From Xestospongia muta (taxonomy: Eukaryota > Porifera > Demospongiae > Haplosclerida > Petrosiidae): a stretch of 64,000 nucleotides of DNA. Position numbers and translations under genes: made by a program. Where the stretch lies: the NCBI GenBank assembly GCA_963693285.1, contig OY848929.1:994501-1058500 (forward strand), read 5' to 3'. The notes beneath the pieces are model-generated. The model saw only the letters and a list, made by a program, of their open reading frames with translations, did not search any database and was not told the origin of the DNA. Of this stretch, positions 34,588-46,685 are shown in pieces (position 1 is the first letter of the stretch; each line of letters begins with the position of its first letter).

Positions 34588-35472
34588 GTAAGTCATTTAC
34601 TTGTAAAGACCTCTCTCGTGCAACATTTACCTAAGGAGTTGGAGGAAGATTCTTTTTATGATTTGTCCCCTATCTATATTAGTGGAACAAATCGTATTAA
34701 AAGGAAATACAAAATTGATAATGGCATATTAGTATGTCCTCATTGTTTTACGTATGGAGATTTCTCTAGATACTATTTGAAATTATGTGTATGATCAGGA
34801 TCCTCTAGGCCTAAGAAACAAAGAAGCAAGTATAACAACTGCATATGCATGAGTGTTCATTCAAAATTCTGCAAAAAATGAGTGGTTTTCTCAAAACTTG
34901 GTGACTAGAACAAGCTTACTTTTATATGGTTTTCATAGCCAATAAGTAGCCTAATATGATGAACACTTAAAAGGCACAGCTGGTCTGACATAGGAGAAGC
35001 ATATATAGTGGATGTCATTATTATGGTATTATTTTCTTTGTAGACAAGAGAGTGGTGACCTACAGTTATCCAAGTATATGTCATGTGTGGTAAGGGGAAG
35101 TACCATGTCATGAATTTACTCATTTGTCAATTACCATTTTAGTTGACTATAATTAGAATTCATTTGCTTTACGGAGGTTTATGGAGTTAGGTATGTCACT
35201 ATATTGAGAAGAAACCTCATGAGAATTTGGAAGTTCTCCTTGTCCTTAGGACTATAAATCATTTATTGTAAGTTGAGTAATTGTATTCACATTTATAAGA
35301 AGTAATAATTACAATTATATAACAGTATTAATTATGATATTATATAGTATTTAAGTTATAACAACATTAACAGAGTGTCAAGAAATGATAACAAAAAACT
35401 AATGAAGAATTCACAATCATACACAAAGTCATAACTCACAGGTATCATTACATACAAAATTAAGGTGTACAT

Positions 35473-35889
35473 TTACCAACTATAGTGCTTGTTAACATTG
35501 TCCGTCAGCTGGGGAGGATAGTCTTTACCTCCTATGACAAAGACCCCATCCCCAGTGTTCGTACATTGGATAGGTTCAACAGAGATGTCCTCTGGCATCT
35601 GCTCTATGTAAACTTGAAGATGTAATGTAACATAACTTGATGAAATAAAAAGAAGGAAAAATGAATGTATAAGATTACCATTTTGGCATGGTACAATTAG
35701 GAGGGTATTTGGTTGTACCACAAGCTGATTCAGATTGGAAGGGTAATCAGCAAATACATCAAAATCATCTAATGACTCTTGAACAGGAACACTCATGTTT
35801 GGAGCTGGAGGTTGTGGCAACAATGCTTGCATCAAAAGAGCTAAATAGACCAGTATAATAGCGAATAATACTGCAACTACTACTTCCAT
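35473..35889 (-). CDS. Nested antisense small membrane protein, copy 6
   Basis: The frame encodes 138 residues starting MEVVVAVLFAIILVYLALLM. Hydrophobic segments lie at 2-24 and about 73-93 (HSFFLLFISSSYVTLHLQV). Between them are PAPNMSVPVQESLDDFDV and VPCQNGN. The C-terminus has EPIQCTNTGDG and VIGGKDYPP. One base is missing at the usual PPPAD end, so the protein runs on as QLTDNVNKHYSW before stopping. It is intermediate between the two subtypes: it starts at the first membrane segment like type II but keeps the NMSVPV..D.FADYPSN linker of type I. Its MVP surroundings are almost gone, yet the frame is complete. Function is unknown. Confidence 0.66.
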   Translation of the reverse strand: MEVVVAVLFAIILVYLALLMQALLPQPPAPNMSVPVQESLDDFDVFADYPSNLNQLVVQPNTLLIVPCQNGNLIHSFFLLFISSSYVTLHLQVYIEQMPEDISVEPIQCTNTGDGVFVIGGKDYPPQLTDNVNKHYSW

Positions 35890-36620
35890 GTTTGGTGCAG
35901 CTAGGATCGGTTACAAGTTAGACTTTCAGAATAACTGGTATATTATAATACAGTTTTCATCTATTCGTGTCGCCTGCTTACCAAGTGTAGCGAGTTTGCA
36001 TCTATGCGTATGCTTGGTCGAAAAGACGCCAGTCTAAAACACCTGAGTACCTCGAGCAGGACAGATCAGGATACAAGAAAGAAGGATCCTTTACTATGTT
36101 GAAGTCGTTAGGTTGCGACAATACAAAACAGGAGTACTACTGCAATCAAAGCTGCAATTTCGTGGGCTTTTATAATCCATTTTGGCATTTTGTCCATAAC
36201 CGACAGTTTACTGAGAAGTAATCGAGTAATCGGAAAGTTTGTCTGGTGTCGCGTTTGTCACTTCCCGCAAATAGTGCCAAATACCGCGGAAGTAAGGATA
36301 GTTGTCAAAAAATGTAGGTTTAGGTCATGTCATCCATCTTTGAATGTAGTTGTTGTTTTATTTAATCAATGAATTTCAATATCAAAAAATGTAGGTCATG
36401 TCAGCCATCTTGTTGTTTTACTTAATAATGTCAGTCGTCTTGTTATTTTTATTTTACTTAATCAATCAATGATTTCAATATCAAAAAATGTAGGAGACTA
36501 TGTGGAGACTTTTGATCGTTAATTATAAATGAAAAATGTAAATAACTAAAAATGTAATAAACTATGAAATATCATCCGCTGTCTGATCTCTCTAACTATG
36601 TCTCTCTCATATTCATATAG

Positions 36621-36680
36621 GTGATTACAAATGTTGATACTTAAAGTACAGAACCAGTTGATCATATCTAAATCACCAAG
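36621..36680 (+). pseudogene. MVP-like: MVP cap exon relic (VITNVD type)
   Basis: It has the same acceptor and opening as 29,004 (VITNVD), but then TAA, a deletion and a second stop. It lies just left of the hAT-like element. Confidence 0.68.
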
Positions 36681-36715
36681 TAAGTGAACTTGATTATATT
36701 AATGTCAACTATTCT

Positions 36716-37299
36716 CAGTGATGTGGAAATAGCCGGTCATGGTAGACATTGTCTGTTTTTTTGCACAAATTGTCCAAGATTTTCAAGGACATTTGTCTGA
36801 TTTTTAACCATTCAGCCACAAAGGAAATGGACAAACATAGCCACACCTATAATAATTTAGCTATGTGCATCCAGCTGTGTGGAGATGTATCTGCCAGGAG
36901 TAAAGTGGCCCCAAACAGCTACTACGTCCAAATGAATAAGATATGATGATGAAGCTGATAGCAGGCAGTTTATGAGATCGTGGTTGGAAGATTTTTGTAG
37001 CTTTTGTATGACAGCAGTACCAAGATCATATATGTACTGTAAGCTCTGTAAAAAACATCATAAGAAGAATGTTTTTGGTACATGTGGGTCAACTAATTTT
37101 AGAAGGTCGGCTTTAATTGATCATGGTATATCACTCATTACTCTATCCATAATATCACTTAAGATAATTTTTGAGTAAAGCATAAATTAATTATGATGAA
37201 CATGTTCAAACACAAAAATATCAAAACAGACATGTTTGGTACATATTTTCAGTCTTAGGACAATTGTCCTAAGACTAAAAATATATTTCCACATCTCTG
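36716..37299. mobile_element. hAT-like element with 8-bp target duplication
   Basis: The left end CAGTGATGTGGAAATA is the near-exact inverse of the right end TATTTCCACATCTCTG (one difference). It is flanked by ACTATTCT on the left and ACTATTTT on the right, an 8-bp target duplication with one mutation. TIRs starting CAGNG plus an 8-bp duplication are typical of hAT transposons. At 584 bp it is non-autonomous but carries an N-terminal transposase fragment. A 26-bp perfect palindrome (AGTCTTAGGACAATTGTCCT..) lies near its right end. Confidence 0.82.
36972..37178 (+). pseudogene. Transposase zinc-finger fragment inside the hAT-like element
   Basis: The frame reads RSWLEDFCSF, then MYCKLCKKHHKKNVFGTCGS and TNFRRSALIDH. 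The layout W..F followed by CxxC, NF+.SAL..H matches the BED/TTF-type zinc finger at the N-terminus of hAT-family transposases. The catalytic part is absent, so it cannot encode an active transposase. Confidence 0.65.
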
Positions 37300-37639
37300 A
37301 CTATTTTAATAATATCACTTGTAAGTGCATGACCTTATATGGTAGTGTGCAAACACAAGATAGCCCACTGGTCTAATGTTTACTACTACATGATCTCTAA
37401 GTTTATAAACACTCGATAGTCCACCAGTCCAAATTACACAATGTCAATCAATTTGTTGCTTAAGTTGCATTATTCTCTAAAAACATCACAAATAAAACAG
37501 GCCTGTTGGAAGCTTATATATAATATATATGACCATTGTAAACAAAAGAGATACATATATGATATGTTAGAGACTATTACACAAATCAAATGTGATCAAC
37601 CTTTTATAAACTAAGTTGGTATATCCATTGTATTACAAA

Positions 37640-37737
37640 CTGACCTTCTCATTTTGTAATTTCTGTCTCTCAAGTTCACCTTTAGGTTTTTGTTCAGTTC
37701 TCAAAGCTTCATGTTGAGTAGAACATTCAATAGATCT
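37640..37737 (-). pseudogene. MVP-like: Inverted MVP cap-helix exon
   Basis: On the minus strand the sequence encodes SIECSTQHEALRTEQKP then ELERQKLQNEK and ends at a GTCAGT donor, so it is the same exon as 23,675-23,765 in inverse orientation. A second, shorter inverted copy is at 39,284-39,345. Confidence 0.78.
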
Positions 37738-38170
37738 AAAGAGATCTACTCCAAGTTAATTAATAAATTAACAATGTAGTCAGAGTTATGAGGTCATGTT
37801 ACACATAAAACAATTGTAATTATTAGGGACCAATGCCCACTGTTCAAATTAGAACAAGTATGTAGCGAATACAAGCTAGTGAAATACTAGTATAATTAAT
37901 GAGCATATCTAGAGTATGCATAAATGTCATATAAGATCATATAATTTATTTTAATACATAGTGGCAGTGATAAATTATATGACCTTATATCTAGAGCATA
38001 TACAAATATCATATGTGACCTTATATTAACTTGCTAAAACTCTTATGATCTTATATGACATTCATATATTCTAGATATGCTTCATTGAGTAACTAGTATT
38101 TAGGCCATTTTATCCACTAGTTTGTAATATGATAACACACCTGATACTTGCTGCCTACTTGTTCTAATTT
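37684..38170. repeat. Direct repeat, copy 1 (includes inverted MVP exon)
   Basis: This is about 480 bp, nearly identical to 39,290-39,785. Both contain the inverted cap exon followed by AATGCCCACTGTTCAAATTA and ATATCTAGAGTAT motifs. Confidence 0.85.
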
Positions 38171-38564
38171 GAAGACAATCTATGGATAATAAATGACTGT
38201 CTAGTGTCTATTGTATAGAAATAAACAATTTAGACAAAATAATGATATAACCACCTTATAAGGTGAATTGTCGAGTTTGTTCTCTGGACATGTTATTTTC
38301 ACAGGGAGCAAAGATTTTGTTTGTGAATGTTGATGTAACTTGAAGTATCATCAATACTGGATTGATATTGTTGTTGATCTGTAGTTATAAACATCATTTT
38401 ACCATTTACTTTCAACATCACATCAATTTTCACCTTGAATCATTGTCATCGTGGTGGAACTGTTGGAATGTAAAACTACAAACAATTCGATGTCAAGTGT
38501 AGCACTATTTTTATGATATAATTTGTAACATGAACTCAGTATCTTTTTCCTTATTTTATTGTAG

Positions 38565-38624
38565 GAAGCAGAAGAAGCTATAAAGATGAGAGATACATTA
38601 TCAAAGGTCAAAGTGCTATTGAAT
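38565..38624 (+). pseudogene. MVP-like: Array exon EAEEAIKMRD
   Basis: It is open between a TTGTAG acceptor and a GTAAGT donor (EAEEAIKMRDTLSKVKVLLN). It is related to 19,664-19,720. The 3' half matches the AQAER exon in another frame, so it may be a frame-shifted chimera of MVP cap exons. Confidence 0.5.
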
Positions 38625-39289
38625 GTAAGTCAATTATAAAGTGAACTATTTATGATTAAGTGTAATGTTTGTGTGTGTGTGCGTTGTTAAATTAATGTTG
38701 TTATTCTGAACGAAAAAACAAACAACACCGTTTGTTCTGAAACATTAACCATTTATCTTTATTTTCAAATATTTCTGGAATGTGTCTTCAACTATAGAGT
38801 ACATATATCATACATAGCATTGTTTGTACTAGTACCAACAGTTAATGTCACTTGATCATCAGATCATTGATAATAGAGTAATAAATACCTTGTTACTTTA
38901 TTATCAATGATCATACACTATACATAGGTATATGTTGTCATCTATTATCCTAACATTAGTCTAAATCTGTATTTCAATAGTAGTAAATTTGTCTGTCTCT
39001 TTACTTAAGGCAGAGACAAGGATAATAATGTAGTGTCACATGTCAGCTTTCATAGTTAGTTACCAGGATGCAATATGATTATACTGGTTGTATATAATAC
39101 CACTGGGCTGGGTATGCAAGAGAAAATTAGCTGGTTTGAAAAAATGATACCTTGAGGCTTTTATGATTATTATAATAATTACCGACTGTAATTGCTCCAG
39201 GGTGGATGTGACATTTTAATTAATTGTTCTTTTAGAATGTTAATAGTCAATAACAGCTCATTCCCATGAGTAAACTCTCAAGTTCACCT

Positions 39290-39785
39290 TTATCTTTTTG
39301 TTCAGTTCTCAAAGCTTCATGTTGCTCAATAGATCTAAAGAGAATTACTCCAAGTTAATTAATAAATTAACAATGTAGTCAGAGTTATGAGGTCATGTTA
39401 CACATAAAACAATTGTAATTATTAGGGACCAATGCCCACTGTTCAAATTAGAACAAGTATGTAGCGAATACAAGCTAGTGAAATACTAGTATAATTAATG
39501 AGCATATCTAGAGTATACATAAATGTCATATAAGACCATAGAATTTATTTTAATACATAGTGGCAGTGATAAATTATATGACCTTATATCTAGAGTAAAC
39601 TCAAATGTCATATAAGGGAACATCTAATTATATGACCTTATATTAACTTGCTGAAATTCTATGACCTTATATGACATTCGTATACTCTAGATATGCTTTA
39701 TTAATTATATTACTATTTAACCCATTTTATCCACTAGCTTGTAATATGATAGCACACCTGACACTTGCTGCAGAATGCTGCCTAC
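39290..39785. repeat. Direct repeat, copy 2
   Basis: This is the second copy of 37,684-38,170. It ends directly at the long CT microsatellite. Confidence 0.82.
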
Positions 39786-39793
39786 TTGTTCTA

Positions 39794-40068
<275 letters not shown>

Positions 40069-40069
40069 A

Positions 40070-42030
40070 TGTTTGTGTGTGTTTTGTTAAACTCACTGAT
40101 CATGAAAACATACTGTTAGTTCTGGAACATTAAACCTTGTTTTATGTTGGAATGTGTCTGTTGTGTTGATTAGATATCATACCAATGTTTAGACTAGAGC
40201 CAACAACAACTGTCACCTGATTGTTAGTCACTTTGCGAATCTCTTACACCATTGTTACAACCTTCTCTTGCATCTGTAATAAAATATCATCATAACTTAC
40301 ATGTCAAGAGAATCCACACAAGGTATAAGTAGTTGAACATATTTGTATAATACAATACACCTTGTTACATGGATGATATACCTGGTATGTCATTGTAACT
40401 TGACCTTGAACTATATCCATTATACAACATCAAACTTGTATGATTTCCTTGTTTCAAAAAAAGGCATATACATAACTAAGAGTGCCAGAGGTGGTAAATA
40501 CATTACTATACTTTTAACAACATCAGACAAGCACATAACAATTAATAGTGTAATCTACTGAAGACTAAATAGTAGTGTCTATTAACAGTGAGATATTAAG
40601 ATTTTTAAGACAAGATTATTGTTATGAATATTATTAACTTCACAATACCAAGACACATCAGCATATACATTTCTTCCTGTTTGATAATCAAACAGTTTAT
40701 CTTAAAGTAATAATACATGTTGTTGGCAATTTTATGGCATGTATCTTCATGACTTTATATTGTGTAAGAACTTTTACTAAATAAACATACTTTATATGGT
40801 GTGAGAACTTTTACTGAATAAACAATACCAGTTGCAGGTTATGACAAAACTATAATTATCTACATCATATGTACTTCTCAAACACACCAAATTCCAGCAA
40901 CAATAACATTATAACTATCATCACTTGTGTTCAAATTCCTCTTTAGACAAGCAACAATGATATACAGACAATGATTATTATAACATTTGCATCAACCAAG
41001 GAATGTATCATTGATATAGTAGAGGTATGTAATAAGAGAACTGATTACTATTATGTCCATAATCTCATATTGTTCCAGAACTATGTTGTCTTGGTTGTTC
41101 TGATGATAAATATATATTAACAGCATCCATCTTTCCCTTTGGACTGATATAGGAAGTGTTTTCCTGTATGTCAGTTTCTCATACCTTCCTAACATTATAA
41201 ATATTTACATTTTAGTTACATTTAGACTGTAGTTGTTGTCCTGTAGTATTCTAATATGGAGAACTACAACAAGACTGATTATCTGTGTAATATGAACTTG
41301 TAAGCTATGGTAATATTTTGATTGAATTTGTAAACTTCCTTCATGAACAGCTTCCTAAATGAAGACTTAATATATGAGATAGATAGAGCACTTTAACCTG
41401 GTGTCTATTTAATATAGACACCAGACAAATTATATACTATGTTATATAATTATAGACAAATTATATACTATGTTCATATTGAGAATGACTTCAGTTTAGT
41501 GGAAATTCAATTATGACAATGTCAACAACCTAACTTTGGCGTGACATTGCTCATTCCTAGCCAATTTATATAACACTGAGTGTTCATTCTCAATGAGTCT
41601 CATTTGATTGTTGCTTGTCATACAGCCATTAAACACAATTTAACACAACATGTAAACACAAAAGGACTCAATATAATATGTCTTAAGTATAAACATGTAG
41701 TAAATAGCATAAACAAGATGTTTCATATCGTGTTTAACTTATTAACACAGATGTTAAATGTGTCAATGAGAGGTGGATGAAATATAGTGTAATGTATCAT
41801 TTTATTTCTACATTAAGCAAAACAAACTAACACAGATGTCACATTGGGGGAGAAGCTTATTTATCAACTCCCCTAATTCACAAGTGTTGGACATTCACAT
41901 CAAGTAGTTTACATAACACAGAACAAGCAAATGTTTTACACTGTTTAATTTACTAACACAGATGTCAAATGTGTCCATGAGAGGTGAATGAGGCATATCG
42001 TCTAATATATCATTTTATTTCTACATTATA
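40070..42030. other. No gene seen; local duplication
   Basis: The sequence is AT-rich with no exon I can support. Two related 85-bp stretches (about 41,735-41,820 and 41,945-42,030) share TAACACAGATGT and ATCATTTTATTTCTACATTA; the second provides the acceptor for the exon at 42,032. Confidence 0.5.
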
Positions 42031-42031
42031 G

Positions 42032-43750
42032 ACTCGAGACAAAACTTGTGTGGTGGTAACCTATCGTTATACTAAGAATTGTGCAGTTCAAGTAAGTGAT
42101 TAATATAGTGTTGTGTTCCACATTTACATAATATCCCCAAATACTAGTGTTATTTTTATTGGTTTAGATTGTAATGTTATCATATTAGCTTTCGTTCATT
42201 CATCATCTAAGCAGGTGTAGCCTGTGGACTTGTAGCAATGCCTTTTGAGTTGCTTAGTAAATTTGGTTTCATGTTTAACAGAGATATGTACTTGGGAGGT
42301 GAGACATTTTGATTATCTGACTTCCTGATTTTCTGTGTAGCTGTAAAAATTGTCGGACAGGCAATAATAACAAGTAACATGAAAAGATTGTACTAGTTTG
42401 ATGATTTTAGTAATCTATTATAATGTCATTTGCTAGTTAACATGCTATTAATAATATTCCTTTACAATATATTAGGTATATAACTATATTGAGAAAACAG
42501 CTAGAGTGGTTGGTATTTGGACCAGATCTGGTTGTATTAGTTAGTATCTCATGAAAACTTCAATGACCTCAGTCTCAGTGGTAAGTTAGTAGTATATAAT
42601 AAGATCATCTCTCATGTTTACTGTTGTAGCTGGAAAACAATAAAAAGAGAATGCCTTGAAGATATCCTGTCTGTTACAGAAAGTTGACTAACTGTTGTCT
42701 GTTTCATTAAAATTGATCTAATTAATTATTAATTAACAATATGATATAAACATTACATCACAGTAATACAAGTATGAAGAACAAATAAACATAACAACTT
42801 GGACACATGATTATACTTAGTTTTACAATTATTGACTATGTTATATATGACTACAGTACTTGTTCATATTGGAGGAGGGTAGTCTTTACCTCCTATGACA
42901 GAGACCCCATTTCCTCTGTTTGTACATTGGATAGGTTCCTGAACAGGGTCATCCTCTGGCCTGTGACCATTATTGCAAACCAAGACGTACAAGGCAACAT
43001 ACCATAAGAGTATAGAAAGGATAAGAAGTGAATGTATAGTATCATGAAGACAATTGTTTTGACATGGTACAACCTGCACGTTGGGCCGTCTGTGTCCAGT
43101 AACAACTAACTCAGAGGGATAGTTACCAAATTGATCCAAAGACTCCTCGACAGGTACGCTCATGAGTGGAACTCGAGCTGCTGGAGGTTGCCATAATGCT
43201 CGCATTAAAAGAGCTAAATAGATCACTATAATAGTTGCTAAGACAGCAAACGCACCTTCCATGTTGCTGTTGGTTTGCAGAATTATTGTCAACTCTTTAT
43301 ATCTCTAGTGATACTTGCAGATAAGAATTATCCGAACAAGGGTCTTCCTCTATCGCAGCAGTTTTCGTCGTCGCGATGATAGTACTTATATTTATATATA
43401 TAAAGTAATTTGCACAAAGAGAATACTATACAGGATTACGAACTTGCACAAACAAAGTCCGTTGGTCTATTTCTAGACTAACACAGAACTCTCCTTCAGA
43501 AGGCAATGTTTTCAATTACAACTGTCACTACAGTACTACTATTTATAACCCACTAAGTGATTTTGGGTGTGGAGTTGAATTTAAATTTTCAGTTTTGTCT
43601 CGCGGTTAATTAGATTTTTAGGTTGAAACTGCTGACGTTGTTTATCCTATTTCTATGAACAATTCTATTTCTATGAATGTGTTGAAGGTTCTTCTCAGGG
43701 AAGGTGTTGTTGGAGATGAGAATGTTAGAGAAACCTTGCCTACTTCAGAA
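42032..43750 (+). pseudogene. MVP-like: MVP unit I, fragmentary
   Basis: Exon 42,032-42,091 is open with one extra Val (TRDKTCVVVTYRYTKNCAVQ). Exon 42,515-42,580 begins FGPDLVVL, then a four-base insertion breaks the frame. Exon from 42,630 (AGK type) meets TAA at the fourth codon. After nested gene copy 7, exon 43,622 to about 43,670 retains VETAD and ISMNN, with the middle lost and ISMN duplicated. A degraded EGG..VGDE exon follows at 43,688-43,750. Confidence 0.68.
42864..43262 (-). CDS. Nested antisense small membrane protein, copy 7 (type II)
   Basis: I chose the ATG at 43,262 (MEGAFAVLATIIVIYLALLM) because copies 3 and 6 begin at the same point; an ATG ten codons upstream is also in frame. 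The protein is 132 residues. The first membrane segment covers about 4-22, followed by PLMSVPVEESLDQFGNYP, GHRRPNV and VPCQNN. The second membrane segment is long (SLLILSILLWYVALYVLV). The tail is EPIQCTNRGNG and VIGGKDYPPPI. It is the closest relative of copy 3, including the upstream CGCAGCAGTTTTCGTCG element at about 43,350-43,372. The frame has no breaks although the flanking MVP exons do. Confidence 0.68.
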   Translation of the reverse strand: MEGAFAVLATIIVIYLALLMRALWQPPAARVPLMSVPVEESLDQFGNYPSELVVTGHRRPNVQVVPCQNNCLHDTIHSLLILSILLWYVALYVLVCNNGHRPEDDPVQEPIQCTNRGNGVSVIGGKDYPPPI

Positions 43751-43759
43751 ATGTCAGAT

Positions 43760-45260
43760 ATAGAACATACTCTCCATGAGCTCCTCTTACATTGTTAACA
43801 TTATTAAGTTACATTAATAGCTTTGTATTGTCTTTTCCTTTGCTTTGACACATAGCAAAGGATGTGCTTCAAATTCAGACAAAGACACACTCATATATAT
43901 GTTAGGTCATATATTCCTTCTAACATATTCAATAAAAGTAGGACACTGAAAAGAGGAAATTATTATCAGCCATTGGTTATATTAACTCATTAGTCTACTT
44001 GTGTTCAGTGTGTCTGGCTTCTTGTTATGTAAACAGACTAATGTCTCACACTCTAGTTTTGTACCAGATGTGTTGTCAAATTAAGACTGCCCTAATTGTT
44101 TATCACAGGTGTATTGGCTAATATTAAATGATCAATAATACATAATTATATGCAATACTAATTTATTGACAACAGTGAAAGGAAATGGAAGTGAAGCCCA
44201 CAACATTAGGTATGTTTGAAATGTAATAAATGTAAAAGATCAGCAAGACAGTAACCCAAAAGAAGAGTAATAAGTGTAATATTTCTTGGTGTTTGTACTT
44301 TGTACAAGGATTATTTTAATCTTGATTAGAGCTACCTTTAAGTCCCTATCAAGTGCCTACACAGCTTAATGAGTTTCTCTTACATAACCTAATATTTAAA
44401 GTTACATTAGTCTGGTATTGCCAACTCTTTACTAACAGGGTCTTGGGCAAACAAACATAAAACTTCTACAATCTATAAAAATCTTGCAAGCCACAGAAAC
44501 ACCTCTTGCACTTACTAGCTCCTCCTTTTCACTTAATACCGATTGACAATGGTTACTACAGTCCTTGAAACTTTGCTATTGAAGCATTACATGACACAGG
44601 GCAGTGCTAATTAGTAAAGGATGGCCTGTGTTTCTATATGAAATATTATCATCACATCCAATGTATATCACAACAGCAATTTTGCACTTTCACTTCCTTA
44701 GCATGTGCTCAGGTCTAGGTATACTCATGTACCCATATTCTCATTCTTGTTGTATGAGTCATGTATGCACTTCTACCTAGACCCTTCCTCTCTTAGTGAA
44801 GGGTCGGCAATGCCATAAGGTTACATTAAACAAACATGATATATACTCTAATAACAACTGTATATAGCATTATAGTACTGATATGTAGTATAATTATTTT
44901 GATTTAAAATCAATAGTATTGTTATTTTGTGGTTTAGAGTAGCCCATCATTACCCATTCTCTTAGCATACCTAACTTTCTTATACCATCAATTAAACAGG
45001 TATAGCCTGCAGCTATACAAATTGTGGAGTAAGTAAATGATGGGAATATGTAGATACATTCATAGAGATAGATGGGAATATGTAGATACACTTATAGATG
45101 TGATCTGTGACTGTGTTACTAATTGCATGGCACCTATCAAAACAATTTGTTGTCATGAAAAGATGCAGTGTTTACTTATTAGTCTCACTTGAACCTCATT
45201 TTATAATATTACTAATTATATTCCTTTACACAGATATTAGTTATACAACTATAAATTATT
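43760..45260. other. No gene seen
   Basis: AT-rich sequence with no recognised exon. A degraded FGPELV-type MVP exon follows at about 45,267-45,308 (GPD, LSG before a GTAAGT donor) and a degraded AGKPK exon near 45,345. Confidence 0.45.
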
Positions 45261-45759
45261 GTCCAGAGAGGTGATTGGACCAGATCATCATCCATATAGT
45301 CTCAGTGGTAAGTTATAAGGATCTTTTCTCATGTATACTGCAACTAGAAAACCCAAGAGAGAATTGCTTGTCACCCTAGATTTGTTTTTTTCTCAGATAT
45401 ACAGATCATAATATATGTAGTAAGTTATGTTAGCAGTATTGATGTTACATTACATTAGAGTAAACTGCAATTCACTTTGTGCCAATAATACTATGACAGC
45501 AGTTACTATAGCAATTATGACAATTGCCACAGTGTTACTATGGGAACTACCAAATGAACATCACTATTTTATTACAATCAATGCATAAGGTATTTTACTA
45601 ATTTATGTTATAGGAAATAATAGAGTGAAATAGTTGTATCATAACAAGAATAACAACAAAGTCACATTCAATTAAAGTTTAGGATACAAGAGAATTAATA
45701 CAGAATTCACAATTACACACATCATATTACATTATCATATAAAGATATACAATTATACT

Positions 45760-45856
45760 TAGAGTACTTGCTCTAGCTTTCGGTCAGCTAGTGGAGGATA
45801 GTCTTTCCCTTTTATGACAGTCACTGTATTCCCTATGTCTGTACATTGGATAGGTA
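45760..45856 (-). pseudogene. Nested antisense membrane protein, fragment (copy 9)
   Basis: Only the C-terminal signature remains: PIQCTDIGNTVTVIKGKDYP, then PLAD. The membrane segments are absent and unrelated sequence follows from about 45,857. It lies after decayed FGPELV and AGKPK relics, so its position in the host MVP unit is the usual one. Confidence 0.62.
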
Positions 45857-46317
45857 TATTAACCACCTTGTACTATGTTGACCAATCAGATTGGTTCATT
45901 CAATTGGTGCATGGATACACATACTGGGTGTTTTGCTGTTCAACATTCTTAATGTCACTCTATTGATGGTTGGTGCAATAACAACTCCTTATATGGTATT
46001 GCTCTATATTAATTCATTCTCTGTCTCCTTTCCATCTCTAGTTACTGTTGATGGTTCTTACAATAACAAACCATCATATTAGCTACATGTGATCTCAAAG
46101 AATGATGAAGTTAACCTCCCATGTTTATACATATAGTGTTCATAATTTCAGGTATGTGGTATATTAAAATTTGATTATAATCAGAGGAAATATTCATTTA
46201 CTACAAATTATACTACACTGTTGAAGTATTGTTTGTATTGTTTTTATAATTACATTAACTGGATGTATTTAGTACATGCAGTTAATAGTAATTAAACCAC
46301 AATAAAGTTAGATGGAG

Positions 46318-46455
46318 ACAGTATACAATTAACAAATGACATCAACTAAATAAATTACATCCAAATATTTCAACAATGACAATCGTTATCAATTATCATT
46401 GTTAAATATTTGGATGTAGTTTATTTAATAGATGTTTGTTATTGTGTACAGTTTG
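46318..46455. mobile_element. Foldback/MITE-like inverted repeat
   Basis: Arms of about 60 bp contain TAAATAAATTACATCCAAAT and its inverse ATTTGGATGTAGTTTATTTA, with similarity out to GTATACAATTAACAAATGAC on the left. The loop is short (about 15 bp). No coding capacity. Confidence 0.68.
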
Positions 46456-46685
46456 ATTGCTTATGCTAATATTAAGATTAGTGTGTCATAATTATGTACA
46501 ATACTGACTGATAATGGCTTGGTGATGTTAGTACTGTTCTAACAGTTCATACTGTCATAGTTCCTATTGTACTGATGTCTCAGACAAAACAATATTACCC
46601 AATTTCACTATATCTATTCATAGCTAAGTATCATATTACAACAACAATATATAACTGTCCATAAACCTTGTTATTGTTTTATTAG

